Source: Manihot esculenta (lineage: Eukaryota; Streptophyta; Magnoliopsida; Malpighiales; Euphorbiaceae). Taken from it: a stretch of DNA of 64,000 bases. The position numbers and the translations under genes were made by a program. Positions 13,217-25,400 of the stretch are shown here, one piece after another; position 1 is the stretch's first letter; the number at the start of each line of letters is the position of its first letter. The notes under the pieces are model-generated. The model worked only from the letters and a program-made list of their open reading frames with translations, did no database searches and had not been told where the DNA came from. Where the stretch lies: assembly GCF_001659605.2 (NCBI RefSeq), contig NC_035162.2, forward strand, positions 12,729,248 through 12,793,247, given 5' to 3'.

Positions 13217-15273
13217 AAGGATTTCTTTTCCCCTTCTCTTCTAATGGGCAAAAGTTTTGGAAGTACTTGTCACGGAAAAATTGGAGGGAAAGAGAGAGGA
13301 GAACTCACGACAGTTGCTGCACAAGGACTGATAGATTGAACTTTGAAGTTGTGGTTTTTTTATTTATACTTTGTTTGTTGGGCCTGCATATTCGAAGCCC
13401 ACAGGACTGAAACAAATGGAGAAATCGAATCGAACCCTCCTAGAGCAGCAATTTACCAATTATGGTTTCGAGGACGATTGGGTTGTTTTCAGAAAGTTCC
13501 TAGCTAGTTGCTGTCTGCCTGTATCATGAACAGAAGATTAAGATCTTGGCAGCTTCTGCCTTCTGTTGTAATCTGTTCATCGCATATGCGACAACATTGC
13601 AGTGCAAAGGCGCAATGCAGTTCATTTGATCTGTATAATTGTAGATTAGGCAAAACAAGTTTCCATTCCACCCGAAAATTTCTGGGATTGCTACTCTTCA
13701 GGCTTTCAACTATTATTCTGATAAATTATTTCTCCAAACTTAGTTAATTTTAAATATATTTCACTTTGATCACTCCTTTATTTATTAAAACCCCTGGTAA
13801 TTTCAATTAAATAATTATTAAAGTTGATATGACAAATTTACATGTTAACACAATTAAAATAAAATTAATTATCTCATATCGCACTCAATTTCATTCTCTC
13901 TTATACAAAGTTTACAAATTTAAATAAGAAAGAGCATTTGTTATCCAAGTTCATTTCATTATTTATTTTTTAAAATCATTATTAATACTATTTGATTATA
14001 TTTTATTAAAAATGTTATTTTAATATTAAAATAATTATGACAAAACATAGCAAAATAATATTTAATTTATAAAAAAATATATACAATAATTACAAAAAAA
14101 TTAAGAAATACACATTTAAAACCTTCCCGCACCTTAATTTGAATACTTTCAAGATAAATCAATCTTAAAAATCATCCAATACCTTTGAAGATAAATATCC
14201 TAATTAGTTAAGGTCATATGAGCGAATAACGAATCCATCAGGCAACGTTCTATAGAAAACTCACAAGTAAACACAAGAGATTATAAGAATTAAATATGAG
14301 AATTTATGTATAAACTATTTATTTTATTCTAGAAACAAAATAATAATTGTAGATTACATCGACATAATTATTATAATAATTCTCATAAAAAGGGAGAAAG
14401 AGGTCATTTTCTTTAAATTCCATTTATCTAAAAACCTGCAATTATAGGTAGTAAAGACTTTCGTGATACTTCAACTATCAAATTGTAGTTGAGTTTAAGA
14501 AAGCAATTGAAGTTGACACACCTAAAATTGAGGAACTGCAAGCGAAAAATTAGCCAATAAACTAAAGTATTTAACAATGCTAAGATGTTAACAAGCACAA
14601 GAAACTGTTCCATGTAATTCTGATAATACTGTAATTCACATTCACACTAACCAAATCACATAACCAACAGAAAATAATTCGTATGCAGACAGCAACAATG
14701 GAAATGCAATGGCAGAACCCATGATCCGCTTCAAACATTGTCCATAGCATATTTTCTTCGTTGCACATGACAAGGCCACAGCAGGCGTCTATTTACAAAA
14801 TCAGGCTTTTCGAGGCCGTGTCTGGAGAAACTCCGAAAAAAAATAGCTGAAGAGAGTCAAGATTTCAAATCCAGAACACTCCCCTTTAAATACAACTTTA
14901 AAAAAAGTTCAACTCATATGAACAGAAACAACTATGTCAATTGAATCCAAAGTGCTGCAACCAAAAATGAAATAGGCCCCTCCCTGCCAAAGCAATGCAT
15001 GAGCCAAGCAATTACCTAGAACTCTGGATAATGAAAACAAGAATGAACAGCCAAAAGTAGAACCGCCCATGCCTTTAAGTACACACTACAGCAAGCACAA
15101 CAAAATATTGGCAGGCACAATGATAGCCTCTAATTCCCTCATCCACAAATCAGTTCACAGGTCGAAATATATCAAGAAGGTTACATACAACAGGTAAGTG
15201 GGACCTGTCAAAAATAAAGTGACCCAGCCAACCACAATCCCACCACCATCTATACTGACAATTCATGACAATA
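13217..15273. other. Intergenic region between TFB4 and LYM gene
   Basis: The left end is the TFB4 leader and promoter. From about 13740 to 14420 the DNA is extremely AT-rich and lacks coding character. The last few hundred bases before 15274 are likely the 3' UTR of the LysM gene. No gene is seen. Confidence 0.6.
13361..13368 (-). promoter_or_regulatory. TFB4: TATA box of TFB4
   Basis: On the minus strand this reads TATAAATA, 145-152 bases before the TFB4 ATG at 13216, which leaves room for a leader of roughly 115 bases. Confidence 0.5.
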
Positions 15274-17406
15274 TTACAATAGAAGGGAGATCATGAAGGT
15301 GCCCAGCTTGTATAGCATAAGTGCAATTACCGACGTGGCTAATGGATTCACCAAGGGGCAAGCATCAGATGCACCTCCAATAGGACCACCTACAGGGGGT
15401 AGTCCAGGAAGTGTCCCAGTTGTCGGTACAACTGTACTCCTGGGCATTGTTGCACCAGAACCATCTGACTGAGGTGCAGGTGCTGGAGCTGAACCAAACA
15501 CTGAATCTCTAGTCACTGAAGTAGGAGGGGCTAGCAAGGGAGGAAATTGCTGTGGCCCTGCATCATTTTTTTTATTTAGCAAAATGCAAAACAGAACAAT
15601 AGTCGCATTCAGAATCTAGCTTTGTTGATACTTGATAAGTTTAATAGGCAGTATTGGGCAATTGCAATACCATGCAAATGATAACAAAATTGTCAGCGTA
15701 AAACTCAATAAGACTCAAACACCTCGGATTCACCCATTCATTTCTTTTGTTGTATGCTTAAACGAAAAGCATTCATTGGATTTTTACCTGGACATCGAGG
15801 CTGAAGAGATGTAGACAACCTGCACAGCAATTAAACAGAAGTAAAAGGATTGAACCACAAGTAAATAACTATAGTACATAAGTTTTTATATTAAATCAAC
15901 TACTGAAGACATAACATACAAGGTCACAATGCTGCCATTGACATATCCACCATAACTACATGAAGTAACATTACAACCAGCACTACTCTGCTTCCATGTG
16001 ACATTCCCGAGCATGAGGTTGCTATTTCTGCACTGCATGCTTGAACAAGAAACTGCCAACGAAGCAGGCATGCAGTACAAACTGCAAGATATGCACCACA
16101 GAGCAGATTAACAACTTACTGTATATGCAGAAAAAGACCCATTTTGCCTTCAATAATATTTTTTCAAAAAAAGGTAAAACAGGACATGATCATAAACATA
16201 AAGGCAAGTAGAGGCATTCACTTACTCGAGATTTCCTGGCCCACAGCTGCATTGCACACAGTGACTGGCAGAGATTGCATAGCTTCCATTTGGCACAATC
16301 AGGCCATAATCAAGGGCGTATCTTGGAAATCTAGAAGCACATGCTGCAACACAATTTGTAAAGTAAAAAACTCAGTTTTCATGCTTTCCATAAGCTTGTT
16401 ATATGGCTTCTAGTTGACAACATTAACCAAATCAAACTGGGAACAAGCAACGTCATTGCTTACTTCATTCAGCATGTGTTGACATGAGTTAGATCTTACA
16501 AAAAGAATGAATGAAATTCACATGTATTGACAGATAATATAAAAAATCTGGTAACTACTGGAGATATTGCATAAATCTTACAAACAACAAGCGTAAAACA
16601 AAACCTATAATAAATTAAAACCAGCAATCCAATGATCAATACTAACTGCAGAAATATAGAATATTAACATTAACTTATTAAAAGAAATAAACGATTCCAA
16701 GAACAAACAGAGAAAGTGAAACTGAGGTAACTCTTTAAATTAAACCCTAATTACCTGGCAATGGCACAGCAAGTATATCACCAGCCTTGATGGCTGGGTT
16801 CCCCATAGCATTAACATTCATCAAATCAGTAATAGTAGTGGAATATCTCGAAGCAATCCCCGCCAAAGTATCCACCTCCTTCACCACGTAAGACAGATAA
16901 ATTGCCGGCAACGAATTATCCGTCCCATTAAAACAAGTACAGGGCAATGGCACCACGAGGCTCTGCCCCACATCCAGTGCTGAAGGATCCTGTATAGAAT
17001 TAGCCTCTTTTAACTGGTCCGCAGACACCAAACCCGAATAAATCGAATCCGCAATGGAAGACAAAGTATCCGAAGGCCGAGTCTTGTAGTGAGTAGAAAC
17101 GGATTTGCGGATTCCATCTACACAGGAACATACTATTGGGATCTTGAGGAAAAGCTGAGACGGAAGGATGTGGTTTTCGACATCTGGGTAAGAGATGTCG
17201 ATGGAATTAGCTGTGAGGAGAGCTACGGGATCAATTTGGAAGAGAGAGGCTACTTCTGACACTTTGAGGTCAGTATATAGAGTGTAGCCAAGAAGAGCAT
17301 TACAGGAGTCGTTGTTAGAGCATGGTTCGATTGTGGATTTGGAGTTAACAAAACCCACTACATTGACTAAAATCAAGAAGAGAATGATGGTTTTGGGTTT
17401 TTGCAT
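15274..17406 (-). CDS. LYM3: LysM-domain GPI-anchored protein (LYM1/LYM3 type)
   Basis: Five minus-strand exons: 17406-16755, 16343-16226, 16081-15920, 15819-15788, 15557-15274; 415 residues, matching the family length. The protein is extracellular and plasma-membrane anchored. In Arabidopsis, LYM1 and LYM3 bind bacterial peptidoglycan and signal with the kinase CERK1. Visible features: a signal peptide (residues 1-22, hydrophobic ILFLILVNVVGFV), three LysM-like modules (about 39-93, 105-158, 170-216, with LPSQLFLKIP, VGQSLVVPLP and AGDILAVPLP ends), CxC spacers (CSC, CTC, CSC), a Cys-rich block (residues ~218-310), a Pro/Ser-rich linker and a hydrophobic C-terminal tail (VIALMLYKLGTFMISLLL) typical of a GPI signal. 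There is no kinase domain. LYM1 and LYM3 are paralogues; I chose LYM3 because the neighbours match the Arabidopsis LYM3 block, so the symbol is less sure than the family. Confidence 0.94.
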
Positions 17407-18499
17407 CTTTAAGAGCTCCGTGGAATATGTTTTACGGCCAAAGAAAAGGCTGTTCAGGCAGGGGATGATATGAGAATTTCAGGGTTTTGGGGTAAAGATT
17501 TTTTTAGCTTTGAATTGGTAATGGAAGAGAATGTGACAGATGCCGAGGGATTTTAGGGTTTGTGCTTCTTCCTCTAGTAATGCTCTCCAGCGAGAGAGAG
17601 AGAGAGAGAGAGTAAAGAAGATGAAAAGAAAGTGTATTTGAAAGAAGAGAGAGAGTAAAGAAGATGAAAAGAAAGTGTATTTGAAAGAAGGGAGCTGTGG
17701 GAGGAGACAAAGGTATTGCTCACAGTGAGCAGACACTGGTCAGACTCTCGATCCCTGAGTTTCAGACAAAACTTTTTCATTGGACTAATTTATTCTCATC
17801 AGGAACCATAATTACCACTTCTAAACTTCTTGAATGCCGAAAGTGACGTCCCCTTGGAGGGTGTTTTTGTAATTGAGGATTAAGCTTATTAGATTGGGGG
17901 CGTCCTGGTGAGGCCCACTTACACTGTAACTTTCCGTTTCTTTTTAAGCGTGGCGGAAAGAATTTCTAGTATTTACTTTGCTTCTCTGGGCATAGTATAT
18001 TAGTAATGTTGCCCACGTGAACCGTTGCGCGTGGTGTGCACACCCTCGCTTGGTTTTGAAAAATTTGGGTTGCCTGACATGCACGCGGTCAAGGTCTGTT
18101 GAGCCAATTCCAATTTTCAGCCTTGCTCAAAGAAATTATATACATTCAATGCAATGATCATATAGAATATAGTTAACGTCAATCGTTACGGTGCGTAAAA
18201 TATTAAGAAATAAATAGTGCATAAAATATTACGAAATAATACGATTAATATAAAATCAACTTCATATAATAGTGAGTTTAATGACTAATATATTAATTAT
18301 GTATATAAAATTTATGTATAATTAATTAAATTATGTATAAATAAATATATTAATATGTATATGAATATTTAATATGAATTTGAAACTTTCAAAGCTTTTC
18401 TCACTAAAATAAGATTAAGTAATACACATTTTGATATATTAATTATGTATACAAAACTTTGTGCTTCTCATGTAACACACCTTTTGATGTGCGATAGAA
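17407..18499. other. 5' UTR and promoter region of the LYM gene
   Basis: The part nearest the gene is GA/CT-rich and contains a duplicated segment, described separately. Farther out, 18014-18019 is a CACGTG G-box within GCCCACGTGA, and the rest is AT-rich. No gene is seen. Confidence 0.55.
17593..17693. repeat. GA microsatellite and duplicated 45-base segment in LYM leader
   Basis: A run of GA dinucleotides at about 17593-17611 leads into a segment containing GTAAAGAAGATGAAAAGAAA and GTGTATTTGAAAGAAG, which is repeated immediately (about 45-base period) without visible change. On the transcribed strand this is a CT-rich leader, common in plant 5' UTRs. Confidence 0.75.
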
Positions 18500-19349
18500 C
18501 GTATGTTCTATATTGATATGATGGAGCAAAAAGACTTTGGGACATATTTGGGTTTGCCAATACAAATAAGAATTAATAAGCGTGAGTTGTTTCAATTTAT
18601 AAATAATAGAATGTGGTAAAAATTTAACTCTTGGAAGCGGAGATGTTTATTTAGGGCGGAAAAGAAGTGATATTAAAAATTGTTCTCCAGACACTTCTAA
18701 CGTATGCTATAAATTTATTTTTGGTGCCGCAAATAATTTATTATGAATTGCAGCGACTTATAGCTTGATTTTGGTGGAGTTATCCGGAGCTCTAACGAAT
18801 GAAGTATGTATTGGGTAAGCTGAGAACGGATGGCGAAATCGAAATTTGATGATGGGTTGAAATTTAAGAAATTGTATGAGTTCAATTTATCTATGTTAGG
18901 GAAGCATGCACGGGCAATTTTCACTGTAGATAATTCATTGGTGGCAATAACTCTCAAGGCCAAATATTTTCCGTTTGACTCTTTTTTAGATTCGGAGATT
19001 GAGAGTAATCCAAAATACTTGTGGAGAAGTTTGTGAGAGAGTAAGAAGTTGATTACGTCATGTTCTCTCAAAATAGTTGGACATGGTAGAAGCATTTCGA
19101 TTTGGGAGGATCCATAGGTGCCATTAAATTTGAATGATAAGGTTTCTACTCCTCAACAGACAGATTGTGATTTGTTTTTGGTTCGTGATCTCATTCAACA
19201 GGGATGCTGGAAAAGGGATTTGATTCTATCTATATTTAATCAGGTTAATGCTCATAATATATTGTCTATCCTTATGAGTATCACTGGACAAACAGATAAT
19301 TAGGTATGGAAATTTGAGAAACGTGGATTCTATTCGGTTCAAAGTGCTA
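18500..19349 (+). pseudogene. LINE (L1-type) reverse transcriptase 3' part, degenerate, left half
   Basis: Conceptual translation across several stops and shifts gives hallmark fragments of a plant L1 ORF2: DFGTYLGLPIQI, KRELFQFINNRMW, KFNSWKRRCL, KLYEFNLSMLGKHA, AKYFPFDSFLDSEI, and the zinc-binding reverse-transcriptase tail ending WKFEKRGFYSVQSA. At least half a dozen in-frame stops show that it is dead. The element is 5'-truncated: no polymerase core is seen to the left. It breaks at 19349, where the LTR retrotransposon begins, and resumes at 29152. Confidence 0.85.
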
Positions 19350-19705
19350 TGTAATACCCGGCTAGACTCCGGTGTCGGAATCCCTACCGTCCGGTGGGAC
19401 CTCGGATGTCGGAAACCTCTAGAAGGGTAAAACTATGATTTTATGAAATGTTTTCATGTATTTCATGTTTTTAAGTAAGAAATTAAATGAGTTTTTGCAT
19501 GAAAAGTCTTTGGAGGGAAACCCAGGTTCGGCCGCCGAAAGTCAAGTTCGGCCGCCGAACATGCATGCGTTTTGGAGGCACGTTAGGCCCCCGAAAGCAT
19601 GAGTGAGGGAAGTCCAGGTTCGGCCGCCGAAAGTCAAGTTCGGCCGCCGAACCTTGCATGCATGCGGAGGCACTTTCGGCCCCCGAACGTGGCCTGGCCA
19701 GCCAC

Positions 19706-19713
19706 TATAAAAG
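19706..19713 (+). promoter_or_regulatory. LTR TATA box
   Basis: TATAAAAG sits about 360 bases into the LTR, just after the first cluster of TTCGGCCGCCGAA motifs, and would set the U3/R boundary around 19735-19745. The same sequence occurs at 27298-27305 in the right LTR, where it could drive transcripts into the downstream LINE relic. Confidence 0.7.
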
Positions 19714-20819
19714 GGACCCTTAGCCGAAATGGGCGAGGTTTTCTCCCATTTTCGGCCACAGCAAGCTTCCGACCTTCCCTTAGCAAATCTTGTGTTCTTC
19801 CTCCAAATCTCTTCCATTTTTCTTGAGTTTTAAACTCACCTTGCAAGTTTTGAACATTTAAACCAAGTTTTGGAGCTTTGGAAACTCAGGAGCTCATTTT
19901 CGTGAATCTCCAAGTTTGGGTCGTCTCTCTCTCGATCTTCAAGAGGTAAGAGCCGATCTTAAGCTCCTTATGTGTTTTAACTAAGTTTTATGCAAGATCT
20001 ATGGGTAGAAGTGCATGTTAGGGTATATGTTGAGTTTATGTGTTTTGATGCTTTGATGAACAATGTAGCTTGTTTATGTGTTGTTGGAAGTGTTGTAGAT
20101 GGGGTATTTGATAGTTTGAGACCCCTAGGTGTGATGTATGTGAGGTATGCATGTTGTAGATCAAGTTTATGCATGATTTATGGTTTTGGGAGGCAGGAGG
20201 TTCATTTGAACCAAGTTTCTGCCCGTTTGGCAGAAACCAGGTTCGGCAGCCGAAGGAAGTTTCGGCCGCCGAACCCCTCTTGTGGAGGCAGCATTCGGCT
20301 GCCGAAGGTGCCCCCGAAAAGAGACTTTCGTCTCTGTCTGGCACTTTCGGCCGCCGAAGGTGCCGCCGAACCTGCCTGACTTTCGTCTCTGGAGGGACTT
20401 TCGGCCGCCGAACCTGCCGCCGAAAGTGCCCTGTTCAGCCATTTCTTGCATGTTTTCATGTGATGTTTTCAGGATGTTTTAGGGGGTTTTTGGGGAGTAT
20501 TTTGGAGTCATGTTCATGTATGTTTGGTCCCTCATTTGAGTCCACCTGTGTAGGTTCGGACCCGAGGAACCGAGACCCCCAGCAGTGAGCCAGCTGCTTC
20601 AGAGTCTCTTCAGAGCTAGCCAGAGGTGAGTGGAATAAACTTTAAGTTTAAAGCAAATTAATGAAATGTTTTAGCATGATTCACGCATCATGAATGCCAT
20701 GAGATATATTAGGTTGTTTGCATTAGAATTCACGAATATGTTGCATTGCATACTTTGTTGTTGATGTGGATGAATGTTGAATGATCCATTAGCCCTTGTA
20801 TGTCATGATAGCCTATGTG

Positions 20820-20912
20820 AGTCCAGGTGTGCCTGCTACGGCTCTACGCCCCTGGCACTATGACAGATTATGAAAGTCCGGGTGTGCCTGCTACGGCTCT
20901 ACGCCCCCGGCA
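20820..20912 (+). repeat. Two-copy tandem repeat inside the LTR
   Basis: Two units of about 37 bases share GTGTGCCTGCTACGGCTCTA and differ at a couple of positions (CCAGG/CCGGG and CCCCTGG/CCCCCGG). The same pair is present in the right LTR at 28412-28504. Confidence 0.8.
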
Positions 20913-21561
20913 TGTTGAAGTAAGAAAGATAGGGGCTAAATGGTGACAAGTTCATCCTTGTTGTGAAATGTTTGTGTTATGGCGCATACATGAAAGCATG
21001 ATTTAAATTGATGTTTTATTATTCTGCTCACTGGGCTCTAGTAGCTCACCCCACTCCCTTTATCCCCAGAGTTGCAGGTACAGGATAGATCAGGAAGTCG
21101 GCTAGAGTGAAGTTCAGTCATGTATGTTGTAATAGATAGTAGTGGACATGAACATGATGTAATAAGTATTTATGACCATGTAATGTAATGAATGATTTGA
21201 TGATGTATTGAGGATTATAGTAGTGCTTGACCTAGAGGTGTGTGAATCCCCATTATGTACAGAGTGTTTAATGAGTAATGATGTTAATGACCATGATTAT
21301 CCAAGCTGATATGTATGATGATGATACCCCATTGGAGTATTTGATGAGGACTCCAGTGTGGGGTTTATGTATGATTTTGTGCATGCACAGGTTTTGCTTG
21401 GATAAGAGAAAAGAAAAATTTTTACAGATCATGTATATGTTGTTATGTATGGGATTCCACAGGTTTGCAGGAGGTATGTAGGCTTGCTACGGGTCCCGGC
21501 GGCCTTAAGCCGATCTGGATCCTAGCGCCGGTAACGGGTCGGATTTCCGGGTCGTTACAGA

Positions 21562-21575
21562 GTGGTATCAGAGCC
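21562..21575 (+). other. Primer-binding site (initiator tRNA-Met type)
   Basis: TGGTATCAGAGCCC begins three bases after the end of the left LTR. It matches the usual plant retrotransposon site complementary to the 3' end of initiator methionine tRNA. Confidence 0.9.
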
Positions 21576-21829
21576 CTAGGTTCATATGGTCGGACCTAGT
21601 GTGTCGGGCTCATAGATGTTCTAGAAGGTCAAGCACACTAGGAAAATCATGTCCACTAGGATAGGATGTAGAGTCCTGTCTATATGATGATATGATATGC
21701 CATGATGATATGCATGTGCATAAATGCTATGATGTGATGCTATGTATGTGATGAGGGTTCATGTGTTTCCACATGAACCATATGATGCTAATGATTGTTT
21801 ATACTGTGTGCTATTTTTCAGAAGATAGA

Positions 21830-22402
21830 ATGAGAGGAACTCGTCGATCTGCACGATTGACTGGAGTGCCACCTCAGGACGAGGGCACTGATGCCCGTCC
21901 TTCAGCTTTGCCTAGGGCAATGTCCAGTAGGTCCAACAGAGACAGAGTAGCTAGAGACCCTAGAAGGTCTTTGGATCTGGGTAGAAGCAGATCAGTAAGG
22001 GGGACAGTGCAGGGAGGAATGTCTGAGGATATGGAAGTAGATCAGAGGAGGGATGGCAGTCTCGGTGTGAGCATGCCGGAAGAGGGCATGGGAGAATCAG
22101 AAGGAGGCACTCAGGCCTCGAGTTATGTCCAGCCACATCATTACCCACCCTATTCACACCATCCAGGGTATTCGATGGGAGGTACATCGGATTACCCCAG
22201 TTTTAGCCCTTATCCTCCACATATGCCATACCCACCTTACTACCATACTCTCAGTACCCCACGTACCCACCTCCACCTCCCTATACCAGTACAGCAAACC
22301 CTACCCCAGGGGATGTTGCACCTCCACCACCACCAGTACCTACTGTCCCGGAAACACAAGTACCCAAACCTACCTCATCTGGAGGGAGCAAGGTCAAGAT
22401 GA
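21830..22402 (+). pseudogene. Gag N-terminal part, out of frame with Gag-Pol
   Basis: The frame begins MRGTRRSARLTGVPP at 21830 and encodes an Arg/Ser-rich then Pro/Tyr/His-rich segment. Around 22235-22255 the proline/tyrosine-rich coding sense passes to the frame one base lower, and the rest of this frame reads as nonsense to the stop at 22402. The other frame is open from 22207 and carries a Pro-rich linker into the Gag core. This fits a one-base deletion in this copy, or, less likely, a -1 programmed shift. Confidence 0.75.
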
Positions 22403-25400
22403 CCGATTACATGAAGTTGGGTGCTCCTCAGTACAGAGCAGGCGATGACCCATTTGAGTATCTAAACAGGGTCAAGACTATTACAGATGAGATAGGGGCT
22501 GATGACAGTAGAGCCATTCAGATGGCTGGGTTCACACTGGAATGCAAGAAGGCACGATATTGGTTTAAGAACTATGTGAACCCGAGAGCGGACAGTATGT
22601 CCTGGGAGGAGTTCGCAAATGAGTTTGCAGGATGGGCTTTCCCTGAGAGCTCTAGAGAGCAGAAGATAATAGAATTCGAACAGTTGAGGCAGACTGAACA
22701 GATGAGTGTGGAGGAGTACACAGACAGGTTCCTGGAGTTGTTGCCATATGCTGGGCAGAATTTGGACACAGATCAAAAGAAGTCAAGTAGATATATTATG
22801 AGGCTACACTCCAGGTATTCCTCTTTGATACAATCAGCAGAGAGGGAGAGTTTCCATGCCATAGTGGATATGGCTAGGAGAATGGAGGCTTGTGCCATCG
22901 TTGAGGGGAAGGTAAAACAGTCAGTGGCACAGTCTTCTGGTTCCAAGACCCCAGGTGGGGGAAGGTTAGACTCTTCTTCTCTGAGTGCAGCAGTTGCAGG
23001 CAGTAAGAAGTGGGACAGAGGCCACAGAAAATCTAAGAAGAATAAGTTCTGGAACAAGATCAAGTCAGGTCTGGGTTTAGGCAGTGGCTCAAGCTCTGGC
23101 GCAGAGGTTACAGCATGTATGAGATGTGGGAGACCACACAAGGGAGTATGTCTGGCAGGGACAAACACATGTTTCAGGTGCGGACAGGCGGGTCATTTGG
23201 CTCGAGATTGTCCTAGAGCAGTCTTTGCAGCACCGTCTCAGCAGACAGCCTCCGGCAGTGTGGTGCAGCCAGTAGCTCCAGCCGCAACACAGGCCAGTGG
23301 CAGAGGCAGAGGGAGAGGGTCAGCCTCTTCATCAGCAGGATACAGAGGTGAAGGTCCATCAGCTCCGGCACGGATCTTCACTATGACTCAGCAGGAGGCC
23401 AACACATCCAACACTGTGGTGGCAGGTAATCTCATCATTGGTTGTTCTGATGTGTATGCCTTAATGGACCCGGGTGCATCTCATTCTTTTGTTGCTCCGA
23501 GAGTCGTGGAGAGGGTAGGATTGATGGTCTCTGGGTTAGAGTGTCCCCTATGGGTCAGTGGACCCAAGTGTGACCCGTCAGTGGCAGAGGCAGTCTGCCA
23601 ATGTAGTCCAGTTTTCATAGAGGGAAGATGCCTTTCCGCCGACCTCGTGGTTCTAGATTTGACAGATTTTGACGTCATTCTAGGGATGGATTGGTTATCG
23701 ACCCATGGTGCTACCTTGGACTGTAGAGACAAGGTAGTCAGATTCAGAGATCAGGATGGGTCAGAGGTCGTCTTCAGAGGAGACAAGAGGGGTACACCTA
23801 GAGGCCTGATCTCAGCTCTTCAGGCTCGTAGGTTGCTTAGGAGGGGATGTCAGGGGTTTCTAGCTCATGTGAGGGAGTTAGATAGTCATGTCAGAGAGCC
23901 CGCCTCAGTGCCTGTGGTGAGTGAGTTCTTAGATGTTTTCCCAGACGAGCTGCCAGGGTTACCACCTGCTAGGGAGATAGAGTTCGAGATTGAGTTAATG
24001 CCTGGTACCAGACCGATCTCTATCCCTCCCTACAGGATGGCACCAGCTGAATTGAAAGAACTGAAGGAACAGTTGCAAGAGTTGGTAGATAAGGGTTTCA
24101 TCCGACCGAGTACTTCACCTTGGGGTGCTCCGGTTTTGTTTGTGAGGAAGAAGGATGGATCCCTCAGACTTTGTATCGACTACAGACAGTTGAACAAGGT
24201 CACTACCAAGAACAAGTACCCTTTGCCGAGGATCGACGATCTATTCGACCAGCTAGCAGGAGCAGGTTGTTTCTCCAAAATAGATCTGAGATCAGGGTAC
24301 CATCAGTTGAGGATAAGGAATGAAGATGTACCGAAGACAGCTTTCAGGACCAGGTATGGGCACTATGAGTTCCTTGTGATGCCGTTTGGGTTGACCAACG
24401 CCCCTGCAGCATTCATGGACCTCATGAACAGAGTATTCAGTCAGTATCTGGATCACTTCGTTATTGTCTTCATAGATGATATCTTAGTGTATTCCAGAGA
24501 TGCAGAGGAGCATGCCCATCACCTGAGGACAGTTTTGCAGACCTTGAGAGAGCATGGCTTGTATGCCAAGTTCTCCAAGTGTGAGTTTTGGCTTAGGAGC
24601 ATTTCATTCTTGGGGCACATTGTGTCAGAACAGGGTATTGAAGTAGACCCCAAGAAGGTAGAGGCTGTAGCTAACTGGCCTAGACCCACCACAGTGACCG
24701 AGATCAAGAGTTTTCTGGGTTTAGCAGGTTACTACAGGAGGTTCGTTCAGGACTTCTCAAAGATTGCTGCTCCTATGACCAAATTGACAAAGAAGAATCA
24801 GAAGTTCATATGGACCGATCAGTGTGAGGAAAGCTTTGAGGAGCTTAAGAGGAGGTTGACTTCGGCACCGGTGTTAGCTCTGCCAAGAAGTGATGATGAC
24901 TTCTCAGTATATTGTGATGCGTCCCGTGTGGGACTGGGTTGTGTGCTAATGCAGAATGAGAGGGTGATCGCTTATGCTTCTAGGCAGCTGAAGAAGCATG
25001 AGCTGAATTACCCCACACACGATCTTGAGATGGCAGCAGTCATCTTTGCACTCAAGATGTGGAGGCATTACCTCTATGGGGTAAAATGTGAGATCTTCAC
25101 AGATCATAAGAGCCTGCAGCACATCTTGAGTCAGAGCGATTTGAATTTGAGGCAGAGGAGATGGGTAGAGCTGTTGAGTGACTATGATTGCAAGATTCAG
25201 TACCATCCGGGTAAGGCGAATGTTGTGGCAGACGCCCTAAGCCGGAAATCACTCGGCAGTCTATCCCACATTTCAGCAGAGAGGAGGCCGGTGGTGAAGG
25301 AGTTCCACAGACTTATGAGTGAGGGATTACAGTTGGAGTTGTCTGGCACAGGTGCCTTAGTGGCTCAGATGAGAGTGACACCCGTGTTTCTGGAGCAGGT

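Larger units (their letters stand above)
19350..21559 (+). repeat. Left (5') LTR
   Basis: 2,210 bases, starting TGTAATACCCGG and ending GTCGTTACA. It contains seven copies of TTCGGCCGCCGAA (19527, 19547, 19619, 19639, 20261, 20346, 20399), a TATAAAAG at 19706-19713 and a tandem pair near 20820-20912. It is identical to the right LTR except at two places I noticed: A versus G near 20870 (GATTATGAAAG here), and an A-to-T change near 21417. Confidence 0.96.

Noticed and set aside
19527..20411. CRISPR-like array from the repeated TTCGGCCGCCGAA motif
   Set aside because: Repeats are too short, spacing is irregular across the LTR, and the context is a plant retrotransposon.
19542..20588. Many overlapping open frames on both strands within each LTR (also 27134-28180)
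   Set aside because: They arise from the GC-rich palindromic repeats, have Gly/Arg or Pro/Ala-rich nonsense products, and occur identically in both LTRs. They are not genes.
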